DNA of 11,213 nt from Lachnospiraceae bacterium (GTDB taxonomy: Bacteria; Bacillota_A; Clostridia; Lachnospirales; Lachnospiraceae), in assembly GCA_900764695.1 (NCBI GenBank), contig CAAFOY010000092.1, positions 1-11,213 of the forward strand, in the 5' to 3' direction. The notes beneath the pieces were generated by a model. The model searched no databases. It was not told the DNA's origin and worked only from the letters and a program-made list of their open reading frames with translations. A program made the translations under genes and the position numbers. Each line of letters starts with the position of its first letter. Within the stretch, counting starts at the first letter, position 1. Positions 1-7,786 of this stretch are shown piece by piece.

Positions 1-118
1 ACAGGATGTAACTACAACAAAGAAACAGGAGACAACAAAAGCTTCGGAAACAACAACTAAGAAACCGGAAACAACAAAGGCACCTGAGACAACAACTAAG
101 AAAACAGCGACAGGTGTA
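1..118 (+). repeat. Thr-rich linker repeat (linker 1, partial)
   Basis: Imperfect 18-21 nt coding repeats give Glu-Thr-Thr-(Thr)-Lys-x-Pro-type units leading into the first visible CBM5/12. The run is already in progress at base 1, which is further proof that the chitinase gene begins upstream. Confidence 0.8.
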
Positions 119-3100
119 TATCCTGTGTGGTCACCGGATAACGTTCACTATAAAATAGGTGATTTGGTTCAATATCAGGATAAAGTGTATGAATGTACAT
201 ATGAACACAATTCCAATTCCGGATGGTCTCCTACAGTAGCAGTAACTTTATGGAAAGAAAGAACTGACTTAGTTGCGGGAATAGAAGAAACAACAAACGC
301 ATCAGGAACAGAAGAAACAACTCAGAATAATTATACAGTTAATTCTAAATTGCCTGAGCATATGGTAACAGGATATTGGCATAACTTTCTCAATGGATCA
401 ACTGCACTTAAACTTTCAGATGTTCCATTATACTACGATATGATTTGTGTGGCTTTTGCAAATTCATCAACAACAGCCGGAAAGGTTACATTTGAACTTG
501 ACAAAGATTTATCTACTGCATTAGGAGGATATACAAAGGCTCAGTTTATTCAGGACATAAAAGATGCTAAGGCTAAAGGTCAGCATGTAATTATTTCAGT
601 AGGTGGAGCAGAAGGAACAACTTATATAACAAATGAAGAATCAGCAAATCAGTTTGCAACAAGCCTTATTTCAATGATAGAAGAATATGGATTTGAAGGT
701 GTAGATATTGACTTTGAAGGAAGTGCGGTATCAGGAACTGATTACATAGCTGAGGCACTTAGAAAAGTGCAGTCTCATTTTGGAGATGAATTTATTATCA
801 CTATGGCACCTGAAACATTATATTTTCAGGATACAAATCCAAACGGAACAGCAGTAACATCTGCATATTACAGATTAGCATATAAGATTAGAGATATTCT
901 TACAATTTGTTATCCACAGTTCTACAATACAGGTGGAATGAATGGTTATAACGGATTTAATGCACAGGTTGGAAATGCAGATTTTCTGACATCACTTGCA
1001 ACATTATTATTGGAAAATGGTTTAAGAGCTGATCAGGTAGCATTAGGATTGCCGTCAACACCGAAAGCAGCTTCAAGTGGATATGTGTCAACAGATGTTA
1101 TTTCTACAGCAGTAACATCACTTGTAAATGGAACATCATCAGGAAGTTTTACAGCACCTAAAGCTTACCCAACATTTAGAGGTGTAATGACTTGGTCAAT
1201 TAACTGGGATGCTACAAATGATTATGCATGGGCTAAATCAATGGATTCACTTATGGATTCATTGGAAAAACATGAACAGCCAACAAAAGAAACATCTACA
1301 ACTAAAACAGAAGTTACAACAAAAAAAGAAGAAACAACAAAGACAGAAGCTACAACAAAAGCAGAAACAACTTCATCTTCTCAGACAGAGGCAAGGCCAA
1401 CAGAAGTAATTGGCTTAGCAAAGCAGAGTCAGGATGGCGGAACAGTATCATTTGTTTGGGGTCAGACAAATGAGCAGATGGAAAGTGGACAGACATATAG
1501 AGTATATGCTGATGGAAAATATGTTGAAACATTTGCTTTAGCAACAGCAACATCATATACATTTACAACAAATGGCAAACATATTATAAAGGTTACAGCC
1601 AATTTAAATGGATATGAAACAGAAGGACAGACAATAGAGGTAACAATAGAAGGATTAGAAACATCTGAAACAACAAAAGTTGCAGAAACAACTAAACCGG
1701 GCACAGCAACAAGTGATTTGGCATCAAGACTTTTAATTGGCTATTACCATACATGGGATAATTCAGGAAATCCTTTCATTAAGTTAAGAGATGTAGATAA
1801 AAACTGGGATGTAATAAATATATCATTTGCAGAACCTGTAAGTGCAGGAAGTACAGACGGAAAAATGAAATTTGATATTTCAGGACTTACAGCAGACTAC
1901 ACAAAGGCAGATTTCAAAAATGATGTGAAAGCATTACAGGCACAAGGTAAAAAGATTGTACTTTCAATTGGTGGATATGAAGGATATTTCTCATTAACAT
2001 CACAGAGTGCAGTTAACCAGTTTGTAAGTGATATTAAATCAATTGTAGATGAATATGGATTTGATGGAATCGACATTGACCTTGAACAGTCATCAGTTCA
2101 GTTTGAAAGTGGAAAAGATACAGACATTAACAATCCAACATCACCAAAGATTGTTAACATGATAAATGCAATAAGAACAATTGTAAACAGCTATGGAGAA
2201 GATTTCATTCTTTCATGGGCACCTGAAACATTCTACGTACAGTTAGGATATCAGTTCTACGGTGGAATAAATCAGTACTGTGATGCAAGAGCAGGTGTAT
2301 ATCTTCCAATGATAAATGCACTTAGAAATGAAACAACATATGTACATGTACAGCTTTACAATTCATCACCAATGATTGCAACAGATAATCAGTCATACAA
2401 CATGGGAACAAAAGAAGGAATTGTTGCAATGTGCAATATGTTATTAAACGGTTTCTATGTAAATAACTATTATACAAAGTCACAGACAGCAGAAAAGTAT
2501 TTTGCACCACTTAGACCTGATCAGGTAGTAATAGGTGTACCTTCATCAGCAAGTGCTGCAGGAAGTGGACAGGTTTCAAATGAAACATTACAGAGTGCAT
2601 TTACAGAATTAAACAATGCACATCCTGGATTAAGAGGAATTATGACATGGTCAATTAACTGGGATTCATCACAGAATAAGAACTTATTTGCACAGAGTAA
2701 TGGTAGATTCCTTGATAGTCTTTCAGGAGAAGAAACAACAAAGACACCAGAGATAACAACAAAGGCACCAGAAACAACAAAGGTGGCAGAGATAACAACA
2801 AAGGCACCAGAAACAACAACAAAGGCACCAGAAACAACAACTAAAACACCAGAAACAACAACTAAAACACCAGAAACAACAATTGATTCAGAATATCCAC
2901 AGTGGAATAAAGATACAATTTACACAGGTGGAAACAGAGTTATATATAATGGAAAAGTATATCAGGCAAAATGGTGGACACTTGGAGATAATCCGGAAAC
3001 ATGTGGTCAGTGGGGTGTTTGGAAATATGTTGGTGATGCAACAGTAACACAGCCAACAACAAAGGCGCCAGAGACAACAACAAAGACAGTTGAGACAACA

Positions 3101-4672
3101 ACTAAACAGGAAATAGTTTTAGATAAACCATTTGGATTAGTAGTAACTTCAACAGCAAATAACTCAATTACAGTTGTATGGGGCAGAGGCACAATTGATT
3201 TATATAATGTTTACATTGATGGAAAATTAGTATCAAATGCAGTAGCATGTGGCTCATACACATATACAGGTTATACAGCTGGAAGACATACAGTTGCGGT
3301 AACAACAACTTATAATGGAAAAGAGTCAGAAAAGACAGAAACTGTAGTAGATGTAAAAGGTCAGACAGAGACAACAACAAAGACAGTAGAGACAACAAAA
3401 GCACCTGAGACAGAAGCAACAACAGCTAAAAGTGAAGAAACAACTAAGGCTGCTTCAGGCTATCCTGAATGGGTAAATGGAAAAGTTTATGTAAAAGGTG
3501 ATAAAGTGTCTTATAACGGAAATGTTTATGAAGCTCAGTGGTGGACAAATGGTGATAACCCTGAAACATGTGGCCAGTGGGGCGTTTGGAGATTGACAGA
3601 CGGAACAACAACAAAACCGGCGGCAACAACAAAGCCTGTGGAAACAACAAAGCCTGTGGAAACAACAAAGACACCTGAAGTAACAACAAAAGCTCAGGAA
3701 GTAACAACATCAAAAGAAGAAGAAACAACTCAGGATAATAACTATACAGTTAACAAGAGTTTACCTGAACATATTGTTACAGGATATTGGCATAACTTTA
3801 CAAATGGAGCTGCAAACTTAAAGTTAAGTGAAGTACCATCATACTATGATTTAATTTGTGTTTCATTTGCAGATTCAACATCAACACCTGGAGAAGTAAC
3901 TTTTAGTGTAAATGGAGACTTAAGCAAGGCAGTTGGTGGATATACAGATGCACAGTTCATTCAGGATATTAAGACATTAAAGGAAAGAAATCAGCATGTA
4001 ATTCTTTCTATTGGTGGTGCTGAAGGTACAATTTATATTACAAGTCAGGCAGCAGCAGATAATTTTGCAAACAGTTTAATTAAAGTAATTGAACAGTTTG
4101 GATTTGAAGGTGTAGACATTGACCTTGAAGGTGGAGCAGTAGCAGGAACGGAATATATTGCAGGAGCACTTAGAAAGGTTCATAACCATTTCGGCGACGA
4201 ATTTATTATTACAATGGCACCTGAAACATATTATATGCAGAGTCCAACATCTAATTACTTTAAGTTAGCATTAGATATTAAAGATATTTTAACAGTAGTT
4301 AATATGCAGTATTACAATTCAGGTAGCATGGTTGGATACGGTGGAGGAGTTTATAGCTGTGGTTCAGTTGATTTCCTTACATCACTTGCAACATTGCTTA
4401 TTGAAAACGGATTAAGACCAGATCAGGTCGGAATTGGTGTTCCATCATCAGCACCGGCTGCAGGAAGTGGTCTTGTATCTACAAATACATTAACATCAGC
4501 TCTTAATTGTTTAACAAAAGGAATGGCAAGTGGTGGAAGCTTTATGCCGCCTAAGACATATCCTTCATTAAGAGGTGTAATGACATGGTCAATTAACTGG
4601 GATGCATCTAATGGATACGCTTGGGGAAGCGCAATGGATAAGGCAATAGATACATTACCAAAAACAAAATAA
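1..4672 (+). CDS. Multi-modular secreted chitinase (3x GH18, 3x CBM5/12, 2x FN3-like), 5'-truncated by window
   Basis: The frame is open from base 2 (first full codon) to TAA at 4670-4672, 1556 residues. The GTG at 125 is an internal Val inside a carbohydrate-binding module, so the true start and signal peptide lie upstream. Numbering from base 2: CBM5/12 about 40-90, GH18 116-423, FN3-like 466-551, GH18 573-907, CBM5/12 963-1011, FN3-like 1040-1119, CBM5/12 1154-1199, GH18 1254-1556, joined by Thr/Lys/Glu/Pro linkers. Each GH18 has an SxGG strand (SVGG, SIGG, SIGG), a DxDxE catalytic strand with Glu at 239, 695 and 1376, a Tyr-Asn strand (QFYN, QLYN, QYYN) and the closing MTWSINWD. This fits ChiD/Streptomyces-type chitinases, which cut beta-1,4-GlcNAc polymers with retention via a substrate-assisted mechanism. 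GH18 domains 1 and 3 have Glu instead of the first Asp of DxxDxDxE; domain 2 is canonical. No dockerin or sorting signal ends the protein, so it is probably released or held by its binding modules. Chitin is the most likely substrate; other GlcNAc glycans remain possible. Confidence 0.93.
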   Translation, partial: QDVTTTKKQETTKASETTTKKPETTKAPETTTKKTATGVYPVWSPDNVHYKIGDLVQYQDKVYECTYEHNSNSGWSPTVAVTLWKERTDLVAGIEETTNASGTEETTQNNYTVNSKLPEHMVTGYWHNFLNGSTALKLSDVPLYYDMICVAFANSSTTAGKVTFELDKDLSTALGGYTKAQFIQDIKDAKAKGQHVIISVGGAEGTTYITNEESANQFATSLISMIEEYGFEGVDIDFEGSAVSGTDYIAEALRKVQSHFGDEFIITMAPETLYFQDTNPNGTAVTSAYYRLAYKIRDILTICYPQFYNTGGMNGYNGFNAQVGNADFLTSLATLLLENGLRADQVALGLPSTPKAASSGYVSTDVISTAVTSLVNGTSSGSFTAPKAYPTFRGVMTWSINWDATNDYAWAKSMDSLMDSLEKHEQPTKETSTTKTEVTTKKEETTKTEATTKAETTSSSQTEARPTEVIGLAKQSQDGGTVSFVWGQTNEQMESGQTYRVYADGKYVETFALATATSYTFTTNGKHIIKVTANLNGYETEGQTIEVTIEGLETSETTKVAETTKPGTATSDLASRLLIGYYHTWDNSGNPFIKLRDVDKNWDVINISFAEPVSAGSTDGKMKFDISGLTADYTKADFKNDVKALQAQGKKIVLSIGGYEGYFSLTSQSAVNQFVSDIKSIVDEYGFDGIDIDLEQSSVQFESGKDTDINNPTSPKIVNMINAIRTIVNSYGEDFILSWAPETFYVQLGYQFYGGINQYCDARAGVYLPMINALRNETTYVHVQLYNSSPMIATDNQSYNMGTKEGIVAMCNMLLNGFYVNNYYTKSQTAEKYFAPLRPDQVVIGVPSSASAAGSGQVSNETLQSAFTELNNAHPGLRGIMTWSINWDSSQNKNLFAQSNGRFLDSLSGEETTKTPEITTKAPETTKVAEITTKAPETTTKAPETTTKTPETTTKTPETTIDSEYPQWNKDTIYTGGNRVIYNGKVYQAKWWTLGDNPETCGQWGVWKYVGDATVTQPTTKAPETTTKTVETTTKQEIVLDKPFGLVVTSTANNSITVVWGRGTIDLYNVYIDGKLVSNAVACGSYTYTGYTAGRHTVAVTTTYNGKESEKTETVVDVKGQTETTTKTVETTKAPETEATTAKSEETTKAASGYPEWVNGKVYVKGDKVSYNGNVYEAQWWTNGDNPETCGQWGVWRLTDGTTTKPAATTKPVETTKPVETTKTPEVTTKAQEVTTSKEEETTQDNNYTVNKSLPEHIVTGYWHNFTNGAANLKLSEVPSYYDLICVSFADSTSTPGEVTFSVNGDLSKAVGGYTDAQFIQDIKTLKERNQHVILSIGGAEGTIYITSQAAADNFANSLIKVIEQFGFEGVDIDLEGGAVAGTEYIAGALRKVHNHFGDEFIITMAPETYYMQSPTSNYFKLALDIKDILTVVNMQYYNSGSMVGYGGGVYSCGSVDFLTSLATLLIENGLRPDQVGIGVPSSAPAAGSGLVSTNTLTSALNCLTKGMASGGSFMPPKTYPSLRGVMTWSINWDASNGYAWGSAMDKAIDTLPKTK
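1274..1395 (+). repeat. Thr-rich linker repeat (linker 2)
   Basis: Encodes repeated Thr-Thr-Lys-x-Glu units between GH18 domain 1 and the first FN3-like domain. This linker is more Lys/Glu-rich and less Pro-rich than the later ones. Such flexible, possibly O-glycosylated spacers are usual in extracellular glycosidases of Clostridia. Confidence 0.75.
2732..2881 (+). repeat. Thr-rich linker tandem repeat before CBM5/12 no. 2
   Basis: The most regular linker in the gene: seven units of 18 or 21 nt coding Glu-Thr-Thr-(Thr)-Lys-[Ala/Thr/Val]-[Pro/Ala], with the last 21-nt unit duplicated exactly. The near-identical DNA units make copy-number change by slippage or recombination plausible. It joins GH18 domain 2 to the second CBM5/12. 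Confidence 0.85.
3042..3112 (+). repeat. Thr-rich linker repeat between CBM5/12 no. 2 and FN3-like no. 2
   Basis: Short run of the same Thr-Thr-Lys-x-Pro-Glu units, three to four copies, using the same ACA ACA AAG/ACT codon pattern as the other linkers. Confidence 0.7.
3605..3733 (+). repeat. Thr-rich linker tandem repeat before GH18 no. 3
   Basis: Thr-Thr-Lys-Pro-Val-Glu units. The 18-nt unit at 3626-3643 is repeated without change at 3644-3661, then diverges. It joins the last CBM5/12 to the C-terminal GH18. Confidence 0.8.
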
Positions 4673-4719
4673 AGGTATTAAATGTAGCTGGGGAGCTATA
4701 AAATATTGGGGTTTAAAGT

Positions 4720-4757
4720 AAGCCGTTTAAGTGAGAAATCACTTAGACGGCTTTTTC
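4720..4757 (+). terminator. Intrinsic terminator of the chitinase gene
   Basis: Two 14-nt arms (4721-4734 and 4739-4752) pair fully, with one G-T wobble, around a GAAA tetraloop. One extra A-T pair lies at the base, and a T run follows directly on the 3' side. The hairpin starts 48 bases after the chitinase stop and separates it from the next operon. Confidence 0.93.
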
Positions 4758-4918
4758 GATTTTTATGGCTGATTTCTTAATGCTAATTAAAAAAAGAAAA
4801 TATTGTACAAATCATGCTTTAAAAAGAAACCAGATAATAGATTTAATATGCCGATTATAAAAAGTAATAATTTAAAATAATGTTTATATAGAAAATTTGA
4901 AAAATATATAAAATATAA

Positions 4919-4947
4919 TTGACTACATAACTAAAATGTGATATTAT
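4919..4947 (+). promoter_or_regulatory. Candidate sigma-A promoter of the pilus-like operon
   Basis: TTGACT (4919-4924), a 17-nt spacer and TATTAT (4942-4947), each one mismatch from consensus, would start RNA near 4954. Alternatives exist closer to the gene: TTGAAT-17-TATAAG (5031-5059), and a perfect TATAAT (5115-5120) without a clear -35. The region is so AT-rich that chance matches are expected, so the exact start is unsettled. A promoter somewhere here is needed because a terminator precedes and a same-strand operon follows. Confidence 0.5.
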
Positions 4948-4953
4948 TCTGAG

Positions 4954-5150
4954 TACCGAACAAATAACATAATATATGTATAATAACATGGCACACAATA
5001 TGTATCAAAAATTGAACGATGAAAAGAGTGTTGAATAAATAATAATTAGTAGTTATAAGGCTTTTATCATCGCACTTAGGAAGAAACATAGCTGTGTAGT
5101 TCTTACCCGAAGCGTATAATATGTGATTATTTGGAATAAAGTATAGGAGG
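4954..5150 (+). promoter_or_regulatory. Possible long 5' leader with self-complementary segments
   Basis: If transcription starts near 4954, about 200 nt precede the first gene. The segment 5017-5026 can pair with 5061-5072 (10 bp with a 2-nt bulge). The adjacent AGTG at 5027-5030 can pair with CACT at 5073-5076, which would form a pseudoknot. A second small hairpin is possible around 5080-5104. I do not recognise a known riboswitch, and the core bases of the two c-di-GMP classes are not there. The element is inferred only from base pairing seen by eye. Confidence 0.25.
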
Positions 5151-5156
5151 TAAATT

Positions 5157-5330
5157 ATGGACATTTTTTTACAGGAACATGGTAAAACAATTTTCATTGC
5201 AGTATGCATTTTGCTGTTAGTGGGTGTTGCTTATGTTGTGGGACCGATTATATCAGATGCGATTAAGGGAATTGTAAACAGTTATGCAGGTTCTGTAACT
5301 TTTAACAGTGTAGCAGGAAAGATTAGTTAA
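5157..5330 (+). CDS. Small HG-motif pilin-like membrane peptide (57 aa), operon gene 1
   Basis: ATG with an ideal AGGAGG (5145-5150) six bases upstream; stop TAA 5328-5330. The peptide starts MDIFLQEHGKTIFIAV and has one hydrophobic segment at about 11-29, then a short Ser/Asn/Gly-rich tail. Leu5, Glu7, His8 and Gly9 recur at the same positions in other small proteins of this operon (7913 and 8057; 7685 has Leu at position 8). The layout of a short leader, Gly and then a long hydrophobic helix resembles Flp and archaeal class III prepilins cut after Gly, but the usual Glu at +5 is missing. It lies 23 bases before the ATPase gene. My inference is a structural pilin-like subunit; an accessory membrane peptide is the alternative. 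Confidence 0.8.
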   Translation: MDIFLQEHGKTIFIAVCILLLVGVAYVVGPIISDAIKGIVNSYAGSVTFNSVAGKIS

Positions 5331-5353
5331 TTATAGGCGAAAGGGGAATACAG

Positions 5354-6370
5354 TTGAGAAAATTGTCATTGCCGGATAGGGCATTTGGAAAGTTATTACC
5401 ATTTATTTATGACGATAACATTACGGACATCAATTATAGTCGTGAATTATGGGTGAATGATTTAAATAAGGGAAGGTATAAGATTGAGGGATTTACGTTA
5501 GATGAATTGTTTATACAACAGTTTTATACAAAAATAAGTAATTTAATGAATGTTCAATTTAATCAAAACAATCCATTATTAGAAGCGGAAACTGAAAATT
5601 TAAGAATTTCGATTTTGCATGATTCAGTTACAAATACAGGAATCAGTATAAGTATTAGAAAAACTCCTGCTGTAAGAAGAATAAGCAGGGAAAGTATTTT
5701 AGAAAGTGATTATTGTCCGGAAGTATTGGATATTTTTATGGAAAACGCCATCAAGGCACACTGCACTGTGATTGTTGGAGGGTTACCGGGAGTGGGTAAA
5801 ACAGAATATGTAAAATATTTAACAAGTTATATTCCGGACTATGAAAGGGTGTATACAATTGAGGATAATCTTGAATTAAGATATTCGTCAATTAATCCGC
5901 AGAAAGATTGTGTGGAAATTAAGGTAAGTGATAATTTTGGATATGCTGATGCACTAAAGGCAAGTAAACGACAATTACCAACATGGGTTTTGCTTGCGGA
6001 GGCAAGAGGAGAGGAAGTTAAGTATCTTTTGGAAAATATTTCGGCAGGAGTACATTGTATAACGACAATTCACTTGGATGATGCAGGTAAAATACCCGAT
6101 CGCTTAAGAAACATGGGACAGTCAGTTTATGAAAATGATGTTTATTCGTTTATTGATATTGGAATACAATTGCAGTCGGTAGTAAAACAGGGAGAGAAAA
6201 TTTCGAGAAAAATAACACAAATTATTTGTTTGTCAAGATATGAGGATAGAAATGAAAAGACAATGATATATGAAGATGGAAGAATATTATGTAGAAAACT
6301 TCCACCTGAATTGATGAGAAAATTCAGAATGGCAGGTATTACAGATCCTTTTAAGAAAAGTGAAAATTAG
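5354..6370 (+). CDS. CpaF/TadA-type secretion (pilus assembly) ATPase, 338 aa
   Basis: Probable cytoplasmic hexameric ATPase of the type II/IV secretion superfamily, which powers pilus subunit assembly. The Walker A box is GLPGVGKT (143-150). The Asp-box-like TIEDNLELR (168-176), the Walker B region VLLAEARGEE (212-221, in place of the usual GExRGxE) and the His-box HCITTIHLDD (234-243) follow in the right order and spacing. The N-terminal part (about 15-105) matches the CpaF N-terminal domain, with LWVND-NKGRYKIEGF in place of the usual VNGP...GR stretch. TTG at 5354 is chosen because AGGGG (5342-5346) precedes it by seven bases and no Met occurs until residue 64, inside the domain. At 338 residues it lacks the longer N-terminal extension of many CpaF proteins. 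The stop overlaps the RBS of the platform gene. Confidence 0.88.
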   Translation: MRKLSLPDRAFGKLLPFIYDDNITDINYSRELWVNDLNKGRYKIEGFTLDELFIQQFYTKISNLMNVQFNQNNPLLEAETENLRISILHDSVTNTGISISIRKTPAVRRISRESILESDYCPEVLDIFMENAIKAHCTVIVGGLPGVGKTEYVKYLTSYIPDYERVYTIEDNLELRYSSINPQKDCVEIKVSDNFGYADALKASKRQLPTWVLLAEARGEEVKYLLENISAGVHCITTIHLDDAGKIPDRLRNMGQSVYENDVYSFIDIGIQLQSVVKQGEKISRKITQIICLSRYEDRNEKTMIYEDGRILCRKLPPELMRKFRMAGITDPFKKSEN

Positions 6371-6377
6371 GAGATAA

Positions 6378-7682
6378 ATGAAAAAAGTAAAATATTTTAG
6401 AAAATACATATGTATTATAGCTATAGTTGTAGGAATAGCATTTGCGTATAAGTTAGAACTTCCAATAGTGATTGCTATAGGTGTAATAACAACGTTACTT
6501 ATGCCTATGCTATATAAAGAAGAAAAAAAGAAAAGCTATTATAAGAAAAAATTTGAAGACTTAATAAGCTATATGGAGCAGATGTGCTATTCGTTTAAGA
6601 AAAGTGGAAAAATCAGACCATCTCTTATAGATGCACAAAAAATAAGTGATGGTGAGATGAAGGAAATAATTGAAGAAGTTATTGTAAATATTGATTCTAA
6701 AATGAATGAAGATATTTATGAGCAGGCACTTAAAATTCTCGAAGAAGAATATTATTGTAAAAGACTTATTTCACTTCATGAATTTATTATAAAAATAGAA
6801 AAACAAGGTGGAGAATTTGAAGAATATATAAATATTATTCTTAGCGATATAAAAGAGTGGAGTGATAGAACGGAACTTTTTAGAAGAGATATAGATAGGA
6901 TAAGAAGAAACGTTCTTATATCAATTGGAGCTACACTATTAACATGTGGATTTATGGCTTATCTTATACCAAAAGAATATTCATTTACAGGAAATATAGT
7001 ATATCAGATAAGTTCGATGATTATTATTTTGATAATGCTTGTCATTTATATTTTTGTTTATAAGAAACTAAATATTGACTGGTTGAAAGAGGAGAGTTTT
7101 CTTAATCCTGAAATGGTAGATAAGTATTATGACTTAATTATGAAAAGCCAGAATGAAAAAATAAAATTTATGGACAAGTTGTCAATTAATAAAGTCAAAA
7201 AGAGAATGAGACGGGAAATATCGAAAGTATTTCCTGATTGGTTAAGGCAGGTAGCGTTGAATTTGCAACAGCAGACAGTACAGTCTTCAATAGAAAATTC
7301 ATATGATGATGCGCCATATATTTTAAAAAGACCAATACGACATTTATTAATTGATTTTGAAGAATATCCAATAGGGATAGAACCTTATGATAATTTTCTT
7401 CAAGAACTCGATATGCCTGAAATACAGTCATCATTAAAAATGTTTTATTGCATAAATGAGTTAAGTAAAGAAGAAACTTATAAGCAGACAAATGCAATTA
7501 TAGATAGAAATAATAAGATGTTAAAGCAGGCGGAAGAAATGAAAAATAAAGACAGAATTGGATTAGCAGGGACTTTGTCAGCAGGACCAATGATGGTAGG
7601 AGTTGTAAAGATAATTATTGATATGGTGCTTATGATTTTAGTATTTACGTCCGCATTGGGAAATGTAATGAATGGAGGATGA
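6378..7682 (+). CDS. TadB/TadC-like platform membrane protein with two T2SSF-like halves, 434 aa
   Basis: Predicted inner platform protein that works with the ATPase encoded just upstream. Membrane segments are visible at about 11-24, 28-46, 179-197, 214-229 and 404-428. Two helical, charged cytoplasmic regions lie between them: 55-175, and 285-400 beginning with FPDWLRQVALNLQ, a typical T2SSF opening. TadB and TadC each carry one T2SSF domain in about 300 residues; this single protein appears to hold two, as GspF/PilC does. I assign it from this layout, since the sequence itself is diverged. ATG at 6378 has AGGAG (6369-6373) overlapping the ATPase stop, which suggests translational coupling. 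No second platform gene follows, so one protein may replace the usual TadB-TadC pair. Confidence 0.75.
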   Translation: MKKVKYFRKYICIIAIVVGIAFAYKLELPIVIAIGVITTLLMPMLYKEEKKKSYYKKKFEDLISYMEQMCYSFKKSGKIRPSLIDAQKISDGEMKEIIEEVIVNIDSKMNEDIYEQALKILEEEYYCKRLISLHEFIIKIEKQGGEFEEYINIILSDIKEWSDRTELFRRDIDRIRRNVLISIGATLLTCGFMAYLIPKEYSFTGNIVYQISSMIIILIMLVIYIFVYKKLNIDWLKEESFLNPEMVDKYYDLIMKSQNEKIKFMDKLSINKVKKRMRREISKVFPDWLRQVALNLQQQTVQSSIENSYDDAPYILKRPIRHLLIDFEEYPIGIEPYDNFLQELDMPEIQSSLKMFYCINELSKEETYKQTNAIIDRNNKMLKQAEEMKNKDRIGLAGTLSAGPMMVGVVKIIIDMVLMILVFTSALGNVMNGG

Positions 7683-7684
7683 AA

Positions 7685-7786
7685 ATGAAATTATTATTAT
7701 CTGAATTAGGTCAGACTTTGATTTATGGAATATTATTTTTATTCATTGTTGCGGGATTTTACCATGTGTTACAGCAGGTTACATAG
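7685..7786 (+). CDS. Tiny HG-family membrane peptide (33 aa)
   Basis: ATG two bases after the platform stop, with GGAGG (7674-7678) six bases upstream; stop TAG 7784-7786. The peptide is a nine-residue head, MKLLLSELG, followed by one hydrophobic helix (about 11-26) and a seven-residue tail. Leu5, Glu7 and Gly9 align with the proteins at 5157, 7913 and 8057, and Gln10-Thr11 matches the one at 8057; the His is replaced by Leu. Cleavage after Gly9 would leave only 24 residues, extremely short for a pilin. Good RBS, operon position and shared motif support a real gene despite its size. Confidence 0.72.
   Translation: MKLLLSELGQTLIYGILFLFIVAGFYHVLQQVT

Larger units (their letters stand above)
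4673..5156. other. Intergenic region between chitinase gene and pilus-like operon
   Basis: No convincing gene lies in these 484 bases. The contents are a 5 to 7 bp hairpin with GGGG loop (4683-4700) of unknown role, the chitinase terminator (4720-4757), a very AT-rich stretch without recognisable signal (about 4758-4918), a promoter candidate (4919-4947) and a probable leader up to the RBS at 5145-5150. The reverse-strand frame across 4931-5209 has low-complexity hydrophobic content and covers the promoter and the start of the next gene, so I do not call it. Confidence 0.75.

Noticed and set aside
125..127. GTG at 125 as the chitinase start
   Set aside because: The frame is open to base 2 with Thr-rich linker codons upstream, the GTG is a Val within a CBM5/12 module, and no signal peptide follows.
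2732..2881. Regular short repeats as a possible CRISPR array
   Set aside because: Units are contiguous 18-21 nt coding repeats in frame with no unique spacers, and they form a protein linker.
1209..3728. Several frames opposite or shifted within the chitinase gene
   Set aside because: Low-complexity Leu/Gln/Lys products arise from the Thr-linker repeats and domain codons read in other frames.
4600..4672. C-terminal dockerin or sortase signal on the chitinase
   Set aside because: The protein ends directly after the GH18 domain with a short Pro-Lys-Thr-Lys tail; no Ca-binding repeats, LPxTG or hydrophobic tail is present.
4683..4700. TAGCT-GGGG-AGCTA hairpin as the terminator
   Set aside because: It has no following T run; the longer hairpin with T run at 4720-4757 is the better terminator.
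4954..5150. Known riboswitch (c-di-GMP class I or II) in the operon leader
   Set aside because: The conserved core sequences of those aptamers are not present; only generic complementarity is visible.
4931..5209. Reverse-strand 92-codon frame
   Set aside because: It covers the operon promoter candidate, leader and first gene; the composition is that of antisense AT-rich DNA and no RBS is seen.
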